Assembly: GCA_937915785.1 (NCBI GenBank)
Contig: CALGGY010000164.1
Span: 1 to 44,262, forward strand
Length of the DNA stretch: 44,262 bases
Origin: an uncultured Bacteroidales bacterium
GTDB taxonomy: Bacteria; Bacteroidota; Bacteroidia; Bacteroidales; P3
Reading direction: 5' to 3'
Numbering within the stretch: position 1 is the first letter of the stretch; each line of letters begins with the position of its first letter. Made by a program: the position numbers and the translations under genes. Positions 34,442-43,485 of the stretch are shown piece by piece. The notes under the pieces were generated by a model. It was given only the letters and a program-made list of their open reading frames with translations. It was not told the origin of the DNA and ran no database searches.

Positions 34442-35614
34442 TTATCTGTTTTTTAATGATTTACTAATTGCAAACGACAGTGTCATGAATATGATTTTGT
34501 CGTAAGCATTGCGACTTATGTTGAATAAAGAATTGTTTATTGCGTTTTCTATATTTTCTATATTGTTTACGGTTATCATTTTGGGGAACGAATTGCTGAA
34601 TTTCTGGTCGTTGAACGACAGTGTGTATGCCGATGCCTTGCCTGTGGTGTTTTTCAGAAAACAGGCCCGGAACACGTCCAGAGCGTAGTTCAAAAACTGT
34701 TTCTGCTGTTCCAGTCCCATGTCGCCGAGGGTGTCGACGGTTTTCGAAAGGTTGTATATGTCAAGTTTGAAAAGTTTTCGCATCCAGTCCACAAACAGTT
34801 GGGCAAATTGTTTTTGTTGCTCCGATTGGTTGACGAACTCGTTGGCCAGCAGGCAGTTGCCTTCGGCTGCGGTGGCTATGTCGGTTATGTTTGCGGTGGG
34901 GATGTCGGGGTGCTCTGCCGACAGGCGTTGCGCAAGGCTCGGCGTGTCTATGCGGCGCACGTTGATGTGCTGAGTGCGCGACAATATTGTTTGCAGCAGT
35001 CGGTCCTGTTCTTCGGCCACAAGCAGAATAAGGGTGTTGCCGTATGGTTCCTCGATGGTTTTCAGCAGTTTGTTGGCGGTTACCACGTTCATTTTTTCGG
35101 GCAGCCACACTATCGCCGACTTGTAGTCCGATTCGTAGGTCTTGAGGCTCAGGTCGCGGATAAGGTCGTTGCCGTCGCGCACGTTGATGATGCCCTGTTT
35201 CGACTCCGCGCCGATGTGGTGGAACCAGCCGTTGAAGGAGCAGTAGCCGTGGCTTTGGGTCACGTATTCGCGAAATTCGTTTTGAAATTCGGCCGACGAG
35301 GGGTTTTTGTCCACCTTTTTCGTGGTGGCATTCGGGAAAATTATGTGCAAATCGCTGTGCATCAGTGCGTTTATCTTCTTGCAGCTAGGGCATTCGCCAC
35401 ACGAGTCGGCCTGCAGCTGGGTGTCGGGGTCGCCAATATCGTAATGCTGGCGGTTTTTGCAGTTCAGGTATTGTATATAAGCTATTGCAATGGCCAAAGT
35501 ACCGTAGCCCATGTTGCCCACAAAGAGCTGAGCATGGCTCACTTTGCCACTGTCTATAATCCGCGTAAGCTGGTTTATCAGCTTTCTTTGTCCTATTATT
35601 TCTTTGAATTGCAT
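34442..35614 (-). CDS. holB: DNA polymerase III clamp-loader subunit delta'
   Basis: 390 residues. FKEIIGQRKLINQL and VSHAQLFVGNMGYGTLAIA start the AAA+ domain. The P-loop lacks the usual Lys-Ser/Thr, as is normal for delta', which does not hydrolyse ATP. CGECPSCKKI forms the zinc-binding module. DYKSAIVWLPEKMN and NKLLKTIEEPYGNTLILLVAEE match the Walker B and sensor I region, and ILSRTQHINVRRI follows. It loads the sliding clamp together with the other clamp-loader subunits. The C-terminal third is lineage-specific. It heads the PSP1-gldH-PBP1A set and has its own -7 element. Confidence 0.9.
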   Translation of the reverse strand: MQFKEIIGQRKLINQLTRIIDSGKVSHAQLFVGNMGYGTLAIAIAYIQYLNCKNRQHYDIGDPDTQLQADSCGECPSCKKINALMHSDLHIIFPNATTKKVDKNPSSAEFQNEFREYVTQSHGYCSFNGWFHHIGAESKQGIINVRDGNDLIRDLSLKTYESDYKSAIVWLPEKMNVVTANKLLKTIEEPYGNTLILLVAEEQDRLLQTILSRTQHINVRRIDTPSLAQRLSAEHPDIPTANITDIATAAEGNCLLANEFVNQSEQQKQFAQLFVDWMRKLFKLDIYNLSKTVDTLGDMGLEQQKQFLNYALDVFRACFLKNTTGKASAYTLSFNDQKFSNSFPKMITVNNIENIENAINNSLFNISRNAYDKIIFMTLSFAISKSLKNR

Positions 35615-35630
35615 TGGTTAAAAATAACTA

Positions 35631-35638
35631 CAAAGATA
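35631..35638 (-). promoter_or_regulatory. -7 element TATCTTTG for holB
   Basis: Minus-strand TATCTTTG lies 16 bases upstream of the holB ATG, implying a leader of about ten bases. The -33 match is poor. Confidence 0.55.
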
Positions 35639-35805
35639 CGAAAAATTTCCGATAAACTTGTCTTTTTTTAGTCAAAATGTTACAATGTGTTGTTTCTCAA
35701 TATTTTATTCTGTATGATAAAGTGCATTTTCCAGCAGGTATTGGCTTTGTGCCACTGTTGAAAAGTTTTTTTTGCCAAAAAGGGTCAAAAATGAAAAAAA
35801 CTGCC

Positions 35806-35813
35806 TACCTTTG
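35806..35813 (+). promoter_or_regulatory. -7 element TACCTTTG for dnaB
   Basis: TACCTTTG ends five bases before the dnaB ATG. With the usual spacing, transcription would start at or next to the ATG, giving a leaderless message. No clear -33 TTTG at 19-20 bp. Confidence 0.65.
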
Positions 35814-35818
35814 CAAAT

Positions 35819-37363
35819 ATGGAACAAGAACCGAAAAAACAGTTAAGAAAGTCGCAGAGAATAACTTACGACCAAGCTTTTGCCATCAACGGCAAAACGC
35901 CCCCGCAAGCCCTCGATATAGAAGATGCTGTGCTTGGAGCCCTTATGCTCGACCAAAACGCCATTGTGAACGCAATAGAGATGTTGCACCCCGATTTTTT
36001 CTACAAACCGGAGAACCAGTACATATTCCGTGCCATACATGCACTTGTGGATAAAGCCCGGCCAGTGGACCTGCTTACCGTTATCGAGCAGCTGCGGCAG
36101 GACGGCAACCTCGACAACGCCGGCGGATCGTACTACGTGGCACAGCTTACCAACCACGTTACCTCGTCGGCACACGTGGAGCACCATGTGCGCATACTTT
36201 CCGAAAAGTTCATCCAGCGCGAGCTGATACGCATCTCCACCGAGACCATCCGCAGCGCCTACGACGAAACCACCGACGTGGTGCAGCTGCTCGACACCAC
36301 TGAGCAGAAACTGATGGACATCAACGACAACAATTTCCGCAGCGACTACCAGAATATCAGCGACATAGTGTCCAAAGCCATGACGGAGATAGAGGAAGCC
36401 TCCAAAATAGAGGGTGGCATAACGGGCATCCCGTCGGGGTTTACAGAGCTCGACGCCAAAACTGCTGGTTTCCACGCTGGCACCCTGGTTATTATTGCGG
36501 CACGTCCCGCCATGGGTAAAACGGCCTTTGCTCTTACCGTGATGCGCAACATGGCTGTTGACTACAAAAAGCCTGTGGCCTTTTTCTCGCTCGAAATGCC
36601 CGCCACCGAAATTGCCATGCGCCTTATAGCATCGCAAAGCGAAATAGAGGCCTCGCGACTGAAAAAGGGCGACCTCGAGCCGTGGATGAAAGAACAGATG
36701 TTTGCCAAAACACAGCAGCTGAACACGGCTCCCATATACATCGACGACTCGTCGCAACTGTCCATTTTCGAGCTCCGAGCCAAGTGCCGCCGTCTGAAGC
36801 AACGTTTCGACATTCAGGCTGTTTTTATTGATTATCTGCAGCTTATGAAAGGTGAGACCGACAACCGCAACAGCAACCGCGAGCAGGAGATAAGCACTAT
36901 TTCGCGGCAGTTGAAATCGCTCTCCAAGGAGTTGGCGATACCCGTTTTTGCCCTTGCGCAGCTAAGCCGTGCCGTGGAGACTCGTGGCGGGACCAAAGAA
37001 CCCATGCTCTCCGACCTGCGCGAATCGGGTGCCATAGAGCAGGACGCCGACATGGTGATGTTCCTCTACCGCCCGGAATACTACAATATTCCGGAGGATG
37101 AAGACGGCCGTCCAACCACAGGTATGGCAAAATTGCTTTTGGCAAAACACCGTTCCGGCGAAACAGGACGCATCACCCTGAGGTTCCAAGGCCAGTACGC
37201 ACGGTTCCAGAACTGGGATTCGTTGCCCACAATGGGCACCGCTATGCCAAACAACACAAGTTTCGACGATGGATATTTTGTGGATTCGAAAGCCACAAGC
37301 GACAACAGTTTCAACGATTCCGACTTTGCCAATGCCCCTGCCAACCCCGATGAGGATTTCTGA
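35819..37363 (+). CDS. dnaB: Replicative DNA helicase DnaB
   Basis: 514 residues. The N-terminal helical domain starts at PPQALDIEDAVLGALML (about 28-44). The RecA-like domain has Walker A ARPAMGKT (228-235), FFSLEMPATEIAMRL (motif H1a region), and VFIDYLQLMKG (Walker B, H2). LSDLRESGAIEQDADMVMFLYRPEYY is H3/H4. The hexamer unwinds DNA ahead of the replication fork and recruits primase. The only other in-frame ATG is inside the conserved domain, so 35819 is the start even though it leaves almost no leader. The acidic C-terminus (NPDEDF) ends nine bases from the convergent lpxK stop, with no visible terminator. Confidence 0.96.
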   Translation: MEQEPKKQLRKSQRITYDQAFAINGKTPPQALDIEDAVLGALMLDQNAIVNAIEMLHPDFFYKPENQYIFRAIHALVDKARPVDLLTVIEQLRQDGNLDNAGGSYYVAQLTNHVTSSAHVEHHVRILSEKFIQRELIRISTETIRSAYDETTDVVQLLDTTEQKLMDINDNNFRSDYQNISDIVSKAMTEIEEASKIEGGITGIPSGFTELDAKTAGFHAGTLVIIAARPAMGKTAFALTVMRNMAVDYKKPVAFFSLEMPATEIAMRLIASQSEIEASRLKKGDLEPWMKEQMFAKTQQLNTAPIYIDDSSQLSIFELRAKCRRLKQRFDIQAVFIDYLQLMKGETDNRNSNREQEISTISRQLKSLSKELAIPVFALAQLSRAVETRGGTKEPMLSDLRESGAIEQDADMVMFLYRPEYYNIPEDEDGRPTTGMAKLLLAKHRSGETGRITLRFQGQYARFQNWDSLPTMGTAMPNNTSFDDGYFVDSKATSDNSFNDSDFANAPANPDEDF

Positions 37364-37371
37364 CCCGACGG

Positions 37372-38466
37372 CTACTGTAAAGTGCTGAGATAGTACACGT
37401 TCTCCTTTATTGTCTTGGCCAAGCCATTCGAGAAATCTTCGCCGTCGCGGCCAACAAACTGCACACTTATCGGCAGATAGTAGATTGGCAATTGCTCAAT
37501 TTGCTTAAAATGCGGACTTTCGGTTAGGCGTACAGCGTCTTTTTCTGTGGTGAGAATTATTGTATCGGCATTCTGGTTATTTTTGAACATGCTAAAAATC
37601 AGTGCGTAATCCTCTTTTTCGAACTTGTGGTGGTCCGCAAAGGCCAAGTGCTGCACAGTGGCAATGCCCGAAAGCATGTCTATGGCCGGCTGAGGATTGG
37701 CAATTCCGCTCACAAACAGCACGTTTTTAAGGTCGGCAAGCGGCAACTCGGCTCCGTTGCCGTTCAACGGACGGGGATTTTGGTATTGTATGGAGGTGAA
37801 AAACACCTGCTGGTGCGGCTTGGGGTTGATTTTTTGGACAAAAGCATATCTTTCGATAGGGTCGGCGGTGGGGGGCGTCTTGGTTACAATTATGATGTTG
37901 GCGCGCTTGTATCCGCATCGGGGTTCGCGCAAATTGCCGTAGGGCAGCACAAAGTCGCTGAAAAAAGGTTTGTCGTATTCCGTTAGCAGAATGTTGATGT
38001 CGGGTTTCACGTAACGGTGTTGGAAAACGTCATCAAGAACTATTATCTGTGGCGGTTCGGGAAGTGCCAGCAACTTTTCGATGCCGTGGTTTCGGTTTTC
38101 GCACACAGCCACATACACGTCGGTATGGCGTTTGTGCAGCATATACGGTTCATCGCCAAGGTCGTTCACCTTCGAGGTGTCGGTGGCCAATACAAAACCT
38201 TTGGTGCCCCGCTTGTAGCCACGACTGAGGCATGCCACCCGGTAGTCGGGTTTCAGAAGGTTTAGCAGATAATCCACGTGTGGGGTCTTACCGGCGCCGC
38301 CGGTGCACAAATTGCCCACACCGATGGTGGTTACAGCGTGGGTGTGCTCTTTCTTCAGCCCGATGGAAAAAAGCAGGTTGCGCAATGCTACCCCAATAGC
38401 GTACCACATTGTGAGCGGAAAAAGAAGCCATGCAAATATCTTTCTGGTTTTCAGTGAATTGTCCAT
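37372..38466 (-). CDS. lpxK: Tetraacyldisaccharide 4'-kinase
   Basis: 364 residues. An N-terminal hydrophobic stretch (about 11-33) is a membrane anchor. GVGNLCTGGAGKTPHVDYL (about 50-68) is the LpxK Walker A region, with ACLSRGYKRGTKGF and YMLHKRHTDVYVAV after it. IIVLDDVFQHRYVKPDINILL is the DDxxQH motif. FVSGIANPQPAIDML and LTTEKDAVRL are late conserved motifs. It phosphorylates the lipid A disaccharide at the 4' position on the inner face of the cytoplasmic membrane. It is convergent with dnaB and preceded by a -7 element at 38493-38500. Confidence 0.93.
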   Translation of the reverse strand: MDNSLKTRKIFAWLLFPLTMWYAIGVALRNLLFSIGLKKEHTHAVTTIGVGNLCTGGAGKTPHVDYLLNLLKPDYRVACLSRGYKRGTKGFVLATDTSKVNDLGDEPYMLHKRHTDVYVAVCENRNHGIEKLLALPEPPQIIVLDDVFQHRYVKPDINILLTEYDKPFFSDFVLPYGNLREPRCGYKRANIIIVTKTPPTADPIERYAFVQKINPKPHQQVFFTSIQYQNPRPLNGNGAELPLADLKNVLFVSGIANPQPAIDMLSGIATVQHLAFADHHKFEKEDYALIFSMFKNNQNADTIILTTEKDAVRLTESPHFKQIEQLPIYYLPISVQFVGRDGEDFSNGLAKTIKENVYYLSTLQ

Positions 38467-38492
38467 AAGTGAAATGTTAATATTGGTTGATG

Positions 38493-38500
38493 CAAAAATA
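38493..38500 (-). promoter_or_regulatory. -7 element TATTTTTG for lpxK
   Basis: Minus-strand TATTTTTGC fits TAnnTTTG and lies 26 bases upstream of the lpxK ATG. No -33 match was seen. Confidence 0.5.
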
Positions 38501-38632
38501 ACTGATACAGTTGGCGGTTCGACATATATTGCAAAAAAAATATAAACGGCATATTGTTGATTTTTAGCATATTGCGAAGATATGGCTTTGTATTTGTTTT
38601 AATCGATTGATTGTTAGAATGTTGCGACTGCG

Positions 38633-38664
38633 TTTGTTTTTTTGGATTATTTTTTGTAAATTTG
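38633..38664 (+). promoter_or_regulatory. Consensus promoter for the double-ATPase gene
   Basis: TTTG (38633-38636), 20 bases, TAAATTTG (38657-38664). The ATG at 38674 is nine bases beyond the -7 box, so the predicted leader is only about three to five bases. This also excludes the in-frame upstream start at 38611. Confidence 0.78.
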
Positions 38665-38673
38665 CAATTTTGT

Positions 38674-40389
38674 ATGGACAAAATTCTCGAAATCGAAAAT
38701 CTCAGCGTTTCGTTCAGTTCCGATGGCGTTTCGCGCACTGTTGTGGACAAAGTGTCGTACACGGTGTGCAAGGGTCGAACGCTTGGCATAGTTGGCGAGT
38801 CGGGCTCGGGTAAATCGGTGAGTTCGTTGGCCATATTGCAGCTTTTGCCCGAAAAAAACTGTCAGATAACCAACGGAAGGATAAACTTTTACATCTCCGA
38901 CAAGGAATCCATCGACCTGCTTTCGCTCACCCGCCAGCAGATGGAAATGTACCGCGGAAAACGCATATCGATGATTTTTCAGGAACCCATGACCTCCCTC
39001 AACCCCGTGCACAAGTGCGGCCGTCAGGTGATGGAGAACATTCTTGAGCACGAAAACGTTACCGCAAAGGAGGCTCGCCAGCGCACCATACGGCTTTTCG
39101 AGGAGGTGCAGCTGCCGCGTCCCGAAAAAATTTTCGACAGTTACCCGCACCAAATTTCGGGCGGCCAGAAACAGCGCGTGATGATAGCCATGGCACTGGC
39201 CTGCAACCCCGACATACTTATCGCCGATGAGCCCACCACAGCCCTCGATGTAACGGTGCAGAAGGGCATTCTGGAGTTATTGCGCAAACTCCAGACAGAA
39301 TACGGCATGGGCATCATTTTCATAACCCACGACCTCGGAGTGGTGGCGCAGATTGCCGACGACATTGCGGTGATGTACCGCGGACAGATTGTGGAACAAG
39401 GAACCAAATCCGAAGTGCTTGGCAATCCGCAACATGCGTACACCAAAGGACTGCTTGCCTGCAAACCGCCTATGGACTCGCGTCCGAAACACCTGAGCGT
39501 GGTGGCCGATTTCCTTGCCGGCAATATTCAGGAGCCACAAGTGGAGACATACGAGGAACGTGCCAGCCGACTTGCGGGCATTTATCACAACAAACAGCCT
39601 CTGCTACGGGTGAAAAACCTTTCGGTAACTTTTCCGCTCGAAAAAACGTGGACCGGCAAGGTGAAGAAGTCGCTCAACGCTGTGGATGGCGTGAGTTTCG
39701 ACGTTTATCAGGGCGAAACGTTGGGATTGGTAGGGGAGTCGGGCTGCGGAAAAACCACCCTTGGCCGCGCACTGCTCAACCTTATCGAGGCAAGTTCGGG
39801 TAATGTTGTTTATAATGGAATGGAAATCAGCAAATTGTCTGCCTCGAAGATGCGTGCCTTGCGTCGCGAGATACAGATTATTTTCCAAGACCCATATTCG
39901 TCGCTCAACCCGCGAATTACGGCTGGCGGAGCCATCATGGAAGTGCTTGAAACCCACCGCATTGGCAAAAATGCCGCCGAACGTCGCATCAAAACGCTGG
40001 AGCTGATGCGCAGCGTAGGCCTCGACGAAAGCCATTTCGACCGTTATCCGCACGAGTTTTCGGGCGGTCAGCGCCAACGTGTCTGCATAGCACGCGCTTT
40101 GGCGATGAACCCCAAACTCATTGTCTGCGACGAGTCGGTGTCGGCACTCGACGTGTCGGTGCAGGCTCAGGTGCTCAACCTGCTCAACGACCTCAAGCGG
40201 CAATACCAGTTCACATATATATTTATATCACACGACCTTTCGGTGGTGCGTTTCCTTTCCGACCGCCTGCTGATAATGCAGAAAGGCCGTATTGTGGAAA
40301 GCGGCGATGCCGACGAAATCTACGAAAACCCGCAACAGCCTTATACTCAATCGCTAATAGAATCCATTCCCAAAATGGATGTCAAATAA
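38674..40389 (+). CDS. Peptide/nickel-type ABC transporter, two fused ATPase domains
   Basis: 571 residues from the ATG at 38674. NBD1: Walker A GESGSGKS (41-48), signature ISGGQKQRV, Walker B LIADEPTTALDV, switch FITHDLGVV, then an oligopeptide-transporter C-terminal stretch (NPQHAYTKGLLACKP). NBD2: GESGCGKTTLGRAL, FSGGQRQRVCIARAL, LIVCDESVSALDVSV (Glu retained in the ExS form), and a final NPQQPYTQSLIESIP. The layout equals DppD-DppF fused, as in YejF or GsiA. It should power uptake of peptides or similar solutes, but no permease or binding-protein genes are adjacent. The next gene encodes a secreted protein and starts 10 bp after the stop. Confidence 0.92.
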   Translation: MDKILEIENLSVSFSSDGVSRTVVDKVSYTVCKGRTLGIVGESGSGKSVSSLAILQLLPEKNCQITNGRINFYISDKESIDLLSLTRQQMEMYRGKRISMIFQEPMTSLNPVHKCGRQVMENILEHENVTAKEARQRTIRLFEEVQLPRPEKIFDSYPHQISGGQKQRVMIAMALACNPDILIADEPTTALDVTVQKGILELLRKLQTEYGMGIIFITHDLGVVAQIADDIAVMYRGQIVEQGTKSEVLGNPQHAYTKGLLACKPPMDSRPKHLSVVADFLAGNIQEPQVETYEERASRLAGIYHNKQPLLRVKNLSVTFPLEKTWTGKVKKSLNAVDGVSFDVYQGETLGLVGESGCGKTTLGRALLNLIEASSGNVVYNGMEISKLSASKMRALRREIQIIFQDPYSSLNPRITAGGAIMEVLETHRIGKNAAERRIKTLELMRSVGLDESHFDRYPHEFSGGQRQRVCIARALAMNPKLIVCDESVSALDVSVQAQVLNLLNDLKRQYQFTYIFISHDLSVVRFLSDRLLIMQKGRIVESGDADEIYENPQQPYTQSLIESIPKMDVK

Positions 40390-40399
40390 TGCCTTATTT

Positions 40400-41704
40400 A
40401 TGAAGATAAAACGTTTCACATTTGTCATAAATTTCTTATTTTTAGTCATTTGCATAAGCAGTGCAATGGCTCAGACACCGCAGGAGAACAAAGAGAAGTA
40501 CGACCTTTACCGCATACGCTTGAAATACGAGATGATGTACTACTCCGGCGATGCCATGGTGCGTGGGTCGCACCTGCCTATGGAACGCCGCTACATGTCG
40601 GGAGGCAAGCGTGTGGGCTATTGGGCCGACGCCACTTGGTGGCAAGGGCATTATGTGGCAGTTTTGGCAACCGAGTATTACCTGAAAAAACTGCATGGCG
40701 AAAGCACCGACGCCACCCTCGAAGAGCTTAGGCTGGCGGTGCAGACCTACAACCGCCTCGACCTCGAAGCCGAGCAGTGCTGGGGTGCCGACACCTTCTA
40801 TTCGCCAAACGGATATTACATTCGAGATGATGTGAATAACGACAATCTGCCAAATTTCTCCACCGTGGATGTGATACACGGCGACTACCGCCATTGCGGC
40901 GACACGCTCTCCACCTCCAACACCCCGTCGCAGGACCAGGCTTGGGCCAGCTACTTAGGGTTTGCACTTACTCTTAAGCTGGTGGACGACAGCGCTTTGT
41001 GCAGCGAGGTGCGACAAATAGCCCGCCGTATGTTGAAGGGCATGCAGTACACCTCGCCCCGTGGCCGCAAAAGCTGGCAGGTGGTGAATCCCGTCAACGG
41101 CAACGTGGATCAGGTGGCCGGCGACATCAAATGGCTGAAATATGCCCATGCGCGTGTGGGAACCATGCTCAGCGGCGAGGACATGAATTTCGACCGCTCG
41201 GGCAACGCCTACTGGCGCTCCATGTGGGACGTGGTGCAAAACAACGTGTTTCTCTCCAATTCGGGTAATTTCCGCTGGTACGGCATAATGGTGCTTTCCA
41301 CCGTGATGAACGACGATGCCCGTGGCAGCCGCCATTGCTACGACTGGCTTGTGAAAAAAGGCTTCAGTTTGGCAAAAAAGCGTCCCGACCTGCAGCAGCC
41401 CATGCTATTTCCGCATTTGCCCTTGGCCAACGTAGTGCTTCACGGATACAACGGCAAAAATCCCCAGCCAGACACACTTTATGTGCAGATGCTCAACGCC
41501 GCGCCGGAGCGTGGCGCAGGCACATACACCGTTAGCGACACCACAATACGCACCAGTGCACCATGGCACTCGCTGTCGCTGTTCTGCCCGTGGCACACAG
41601 GCTCCACAGGCGATTTCAACATGATAGACTATATGTTGCTATATAATTTGTATTGCATTGTTTATCAGGAACATCTGCCAGACTATCAGCCGTTTTGGGA
41701 ATAA
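40400..41704 (+). CDS. Secreted protein of unknown function
   Basis: 434 residues from the ATG at 40400. An N-terminal signal peptide (hydrophobic 8-20) ends AMA with cleavage before Gln25. The mature protein is aromatic-rich: GYWADATWWQGHYVAVL, then DTFYSPNGYYIRDDVN, then NFRWYGIMVLST, and a final LPDYQPFWE. Several Asp and His residues sit near Trp (RHCGDTL, WGADTFY), a composition that would suit a carbohydrate-binding or hydrolase helical toroid, but I cannot assign a family. No lipobox and no T9SS tail are visible, so it is probably periplasmic. It lies 10 bp after the transporter ATPase and ends before a strong terminator, so the two may be co-transcribed. Confidence 0.75.
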   Translation: MKIKRFTFVINFLFLVICISSAMAQTPQENKEKYDLYRIRLKYEMMYYSGDAMVRGSHLPMERRYMSGGKRVGYWADATWWQGHYVAVLATEYYLKKLHGESTDATLEELRLAVQTYNRLDLEAEQCWGADTFYSPNGYYIRDDVNNDNLPNFSTVDVIHGDYRHCGDTLSTSNTPSQDQAWASYLGFALTLKLVDDSALCSEVRQIARRMLKGMQYTSPRGRKSWQVVNPVNGNVDQVAGDIKWLKYAHARVGTMLSGEDMNFDRSGNAYWRSMWDVVQNNVFLSNSGNFRWYGIMVLSTVMNDDARGSRHCYDWLVKKGFSLAKKRPDLQQPMLFPHLPLANVVLHGYNGKNPQPDTLYVQMLNAAPERGAGTYTVSDTTIRTSAPWHSLSLFCPWHTGSTGDFNMIDYMLLYNLYCIVYQEHLPDYQPFWE

Positions 41705-41790
41705 AAAAAGGCTATCCTATAAAAACGCATCCGAAAGGCTTACACGCTGCATCTATCGACTTGATTGCATATCATACGTCAGACAATAAA

Positions 41791-41819
41791 AAAGAGACTC
41801 CCTAATGAGGAGTCTCTTT
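41791..41819. terminator. Strong bidirectional terminator
   Basis: AAAGAGACTCC (41791-41801) pairs perfectly with GGAGTCTCTTT (41809-41819), loop of seven. A-rich sequence on the left gives a T-tract for the minus-strand tryptophanase message; the right side is T-rich for the plus-strand gene. Confidence 0.92.
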
Positions 41820-41881
41820 CGTTTGTTTTGTCAGAGCTAAAATCCTAAGTTCCAATACTTTAAGGAGCTTTAGATGAAGTC

Positions 41882-43258
41882 TTATTTCAGGCGTTTGAAC
41901 TGGCATGTGAAGTGGCGCATCAGCTCGGCTTCCCATGTTATTTCCAGACCGCGTTTAATGGTGTCGCGGCGGTCGTAAACGTTTTTCAGTGCAGCGGCAA
42001 TCACGTCCATGTGGTTGTTGGTGTACACGCGGCGAGGTATGCACAAACGTACAAAGTCGTTGCCGCCGAAGCGGTTTTCGCGAGTAACGGGGTCGCGGTC
42101 GGCAAGCACGTAGCCAATTTCGCAGGCGCGGATACCGGCTTCGAGGTACAGCTCGCAAGTCAGCGTTTGGGCGGGGAACTCCTCTTTGGGGATGTTGGTC
42201 AGCACTTTGTCGGCGTCAACAAAAATGGCGTGTCCGCCGGCGGGACGCTGGTAGGGTATGCCGTATTCGTCGAGTTTCCGGGCAAGGTAGTGCACCTGTT
42301 TGATACGGGTTTCCACCATTTCGAACTCGATGTTTTCTTTCAGACCAACGGCAAGAGCGTCCATGTCGCGGCCGTTCATGCCGCCGTAGGTGAGGAATCC
42401 TTCGAAGGGGATGCAGAACAGTTTGGCGCCTTCGTACCAATCTTTTTTGTTGGTGGCAATGAAACCGCCCATGTTCACCAAACCGTCCTTTTTGGCACTC
42501 ATGGTCATGCTGTCGGCGTAGCTGAACATTTCAAGACATATCTCACGCAAGGTTTTGTCGGCGTAGCCTTCTTCGCAAGTTTTTATAAAGTAGGCGTTTT
42601 CGATAAAGCGGGCGCTGTCGATGTTCACTGGCACGCCGTATTTGTGGCACAGCTCGCAGGTTTCGCGTATGTTCTGCATGCTAACGGGCTGTCCGCCAAC
42701 GGTGTTGTTGGTAACGGTGAGCACCATAAATGGCACGTTACCCTTGTTTTCCCGCAGCACTTTCTCAAGTTTTTCGAGGCTTACGTTGCCTTTGAAAGGC
42801 ACTTCCAGCTGGGTGTCGTAGGCTTCGGGCACTGTAACGTCGATGGCAAAGGCCTTGCGGCTTTCGATGTGTCCCTTTGTAGTGTCGAAATGGGCGTTGC
42901 CGGGGATTATCTGACCTGGTTTCACAAGGTAGGAGAAAAGCACGTTTTCGGCGGCACGGCCTTGGTGGGTGGGGATAACGTACTCAAAACCTGTGAGTTC
43001 GGTGACAGTGTCTTTCATGTGGAAGAAACTGCGGGCTCCGCCGTAACTCTCATCGCCCATCATCATAGCGCTCCACTGGCGGTCGCTCATTGCGCCGGTG
43101 CCGCTGTCGGTGAGCAGGTCGATATAGACGTAGTCGCTTTTCAGCATGAAAATGTTCTGGTGGGCATCGTCGAGCCATTTCTCGCGCTGTTCGCGGGTAC
43201 TTTTCTTGATGGGTTCAACCATCTTTATTTTCCAAGATTCTGCAAATGGTAATTCCAT
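41882..43258 (-). CDS. tnaA: Tryptophanase (tryptophan indole-lyase)
   Basis: 458 residues of the beta-eliminating-lyase family (TnaA or tyrosine phenol-lyase). DLLTDSGTGAMSDRQW, then PTHQGRAAEN, and SAKKDGLVNMGG with the PLP Lys257. The two enzymes differ near the C-terminus: tyrosine phenol-lyase has Arg in an ERG motif, tryptophanase has Ile in EIG. Here it reads RACEIGYVLADRDP (Ile381), so tryptophanase is favoured: tryptophan to indole, pyruvate and ammonia. The C-terminal RRVYTNNHMDV is conserved in both. A long leader precedes it with a possible leader peptide and hairpin, and the bidirectional terminator follows. Indole from gut Bacteroidales is a known signalling metabolite. Confidence 0.9.
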   Translation of the reverse strand: MELPFAESWKIKMVEPIKKSTREQREKWLDDAHQNIFMLKSDYVYIDLLTDSGTGAMSDRQWSAMMMGDESYGGARSFFHMKDTVTELTGFEYVIPTHQGRAAENVLFSYLVKPGQIIPGNAHFDTTKGHIESRKAFAIDVTVPEAYDTQLEVPFKGNVSLEKLEKVLRENKGNVPFMVLTVTNNTVGGQPVSMQNIRETCELCHKYGVPVNIDSARFIENAYFIKTCEEGYADKTLREICLEMFSYADSMTMSAKKDGLVNMGGFIATNKKDWYEGAKLFCIPFEGFLTYGGMNGRDMDALAVGLKENIEFEMVETRIKQVHYLARKLDEYGIPYQRPAGGHAIFVDADKVLTNIPKEEFPAQTLTCELYLEAGIRACEIGYVLADRDPVTRENRFGGNDFVRLCIPRRVYTNNHMDVIAAALKNVYDRRDTIKRGLEITWEAELMRHFTCQFKRLK

Positions 43259-43336
43259 ATTATTTTATTTTTTTATTGTTTATTTTAGTTTTTATTGTAA
43301 TTATTTGTTTCTGTATCAATATGTTGCAATAATTAT

Positions 43337-43360
43337 GCAGTCGTTGGTTGTCCCGACTGC
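43337..43360 (-). promoter_or_regulatory. Hairpin in the tryptophanase leader
   Basis: GCAGTCG (43337-43343) and CGACTGC (43354-43360) form a 7-bp stem with a 10-base loop, between the possible leader peptide and tnaA. No T-tract follows on the minus strand. Confidence 0.4.
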
Positions 43361-43399
43361 GGGTTGCAGCAAATGCCGCGAAAAAGGGTAGGTAAGGAG

Positions 43400-43477
43400 C
43401 TATCGCACAAACTCGTCGCGCCTCTTGATGTTCAGAAAGAGGTGATTGTTGGCAATATGTCGGTTGTTGGTTCTCAT
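43400..43477 (-). CDS. Possible 25-residue leader peptide upstream of tryptophanase
   Basis: ATG at 43477, nine bases beyond the TATTTTTG element, opens a 25-codon frame beginning MRTNNRHIANNH and ending RRDEFVR before TAG (43402-43400). It lies 141 bases upstream of the tnaA ATG. Its size and place recall E. coli TnaC, but there is no Trp and no terminal Pro as in TnaC, so any shared mechanism is speculative. Confidence 0.3.
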   Translation of the reverse strand: MRTNNRHIANNHLFLNIKRRDEFVR

Positions 43478-43485
43478 TATCGTTG

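Noticed and set aside
41882..43258. Tyrosine phenol-lyase instead of tryptophanase
   Set aside because: The discriminating position has Ile (EIG), not the Arg (ERG) of tyrosine phenol-lyases; biochemical proof is lacking.
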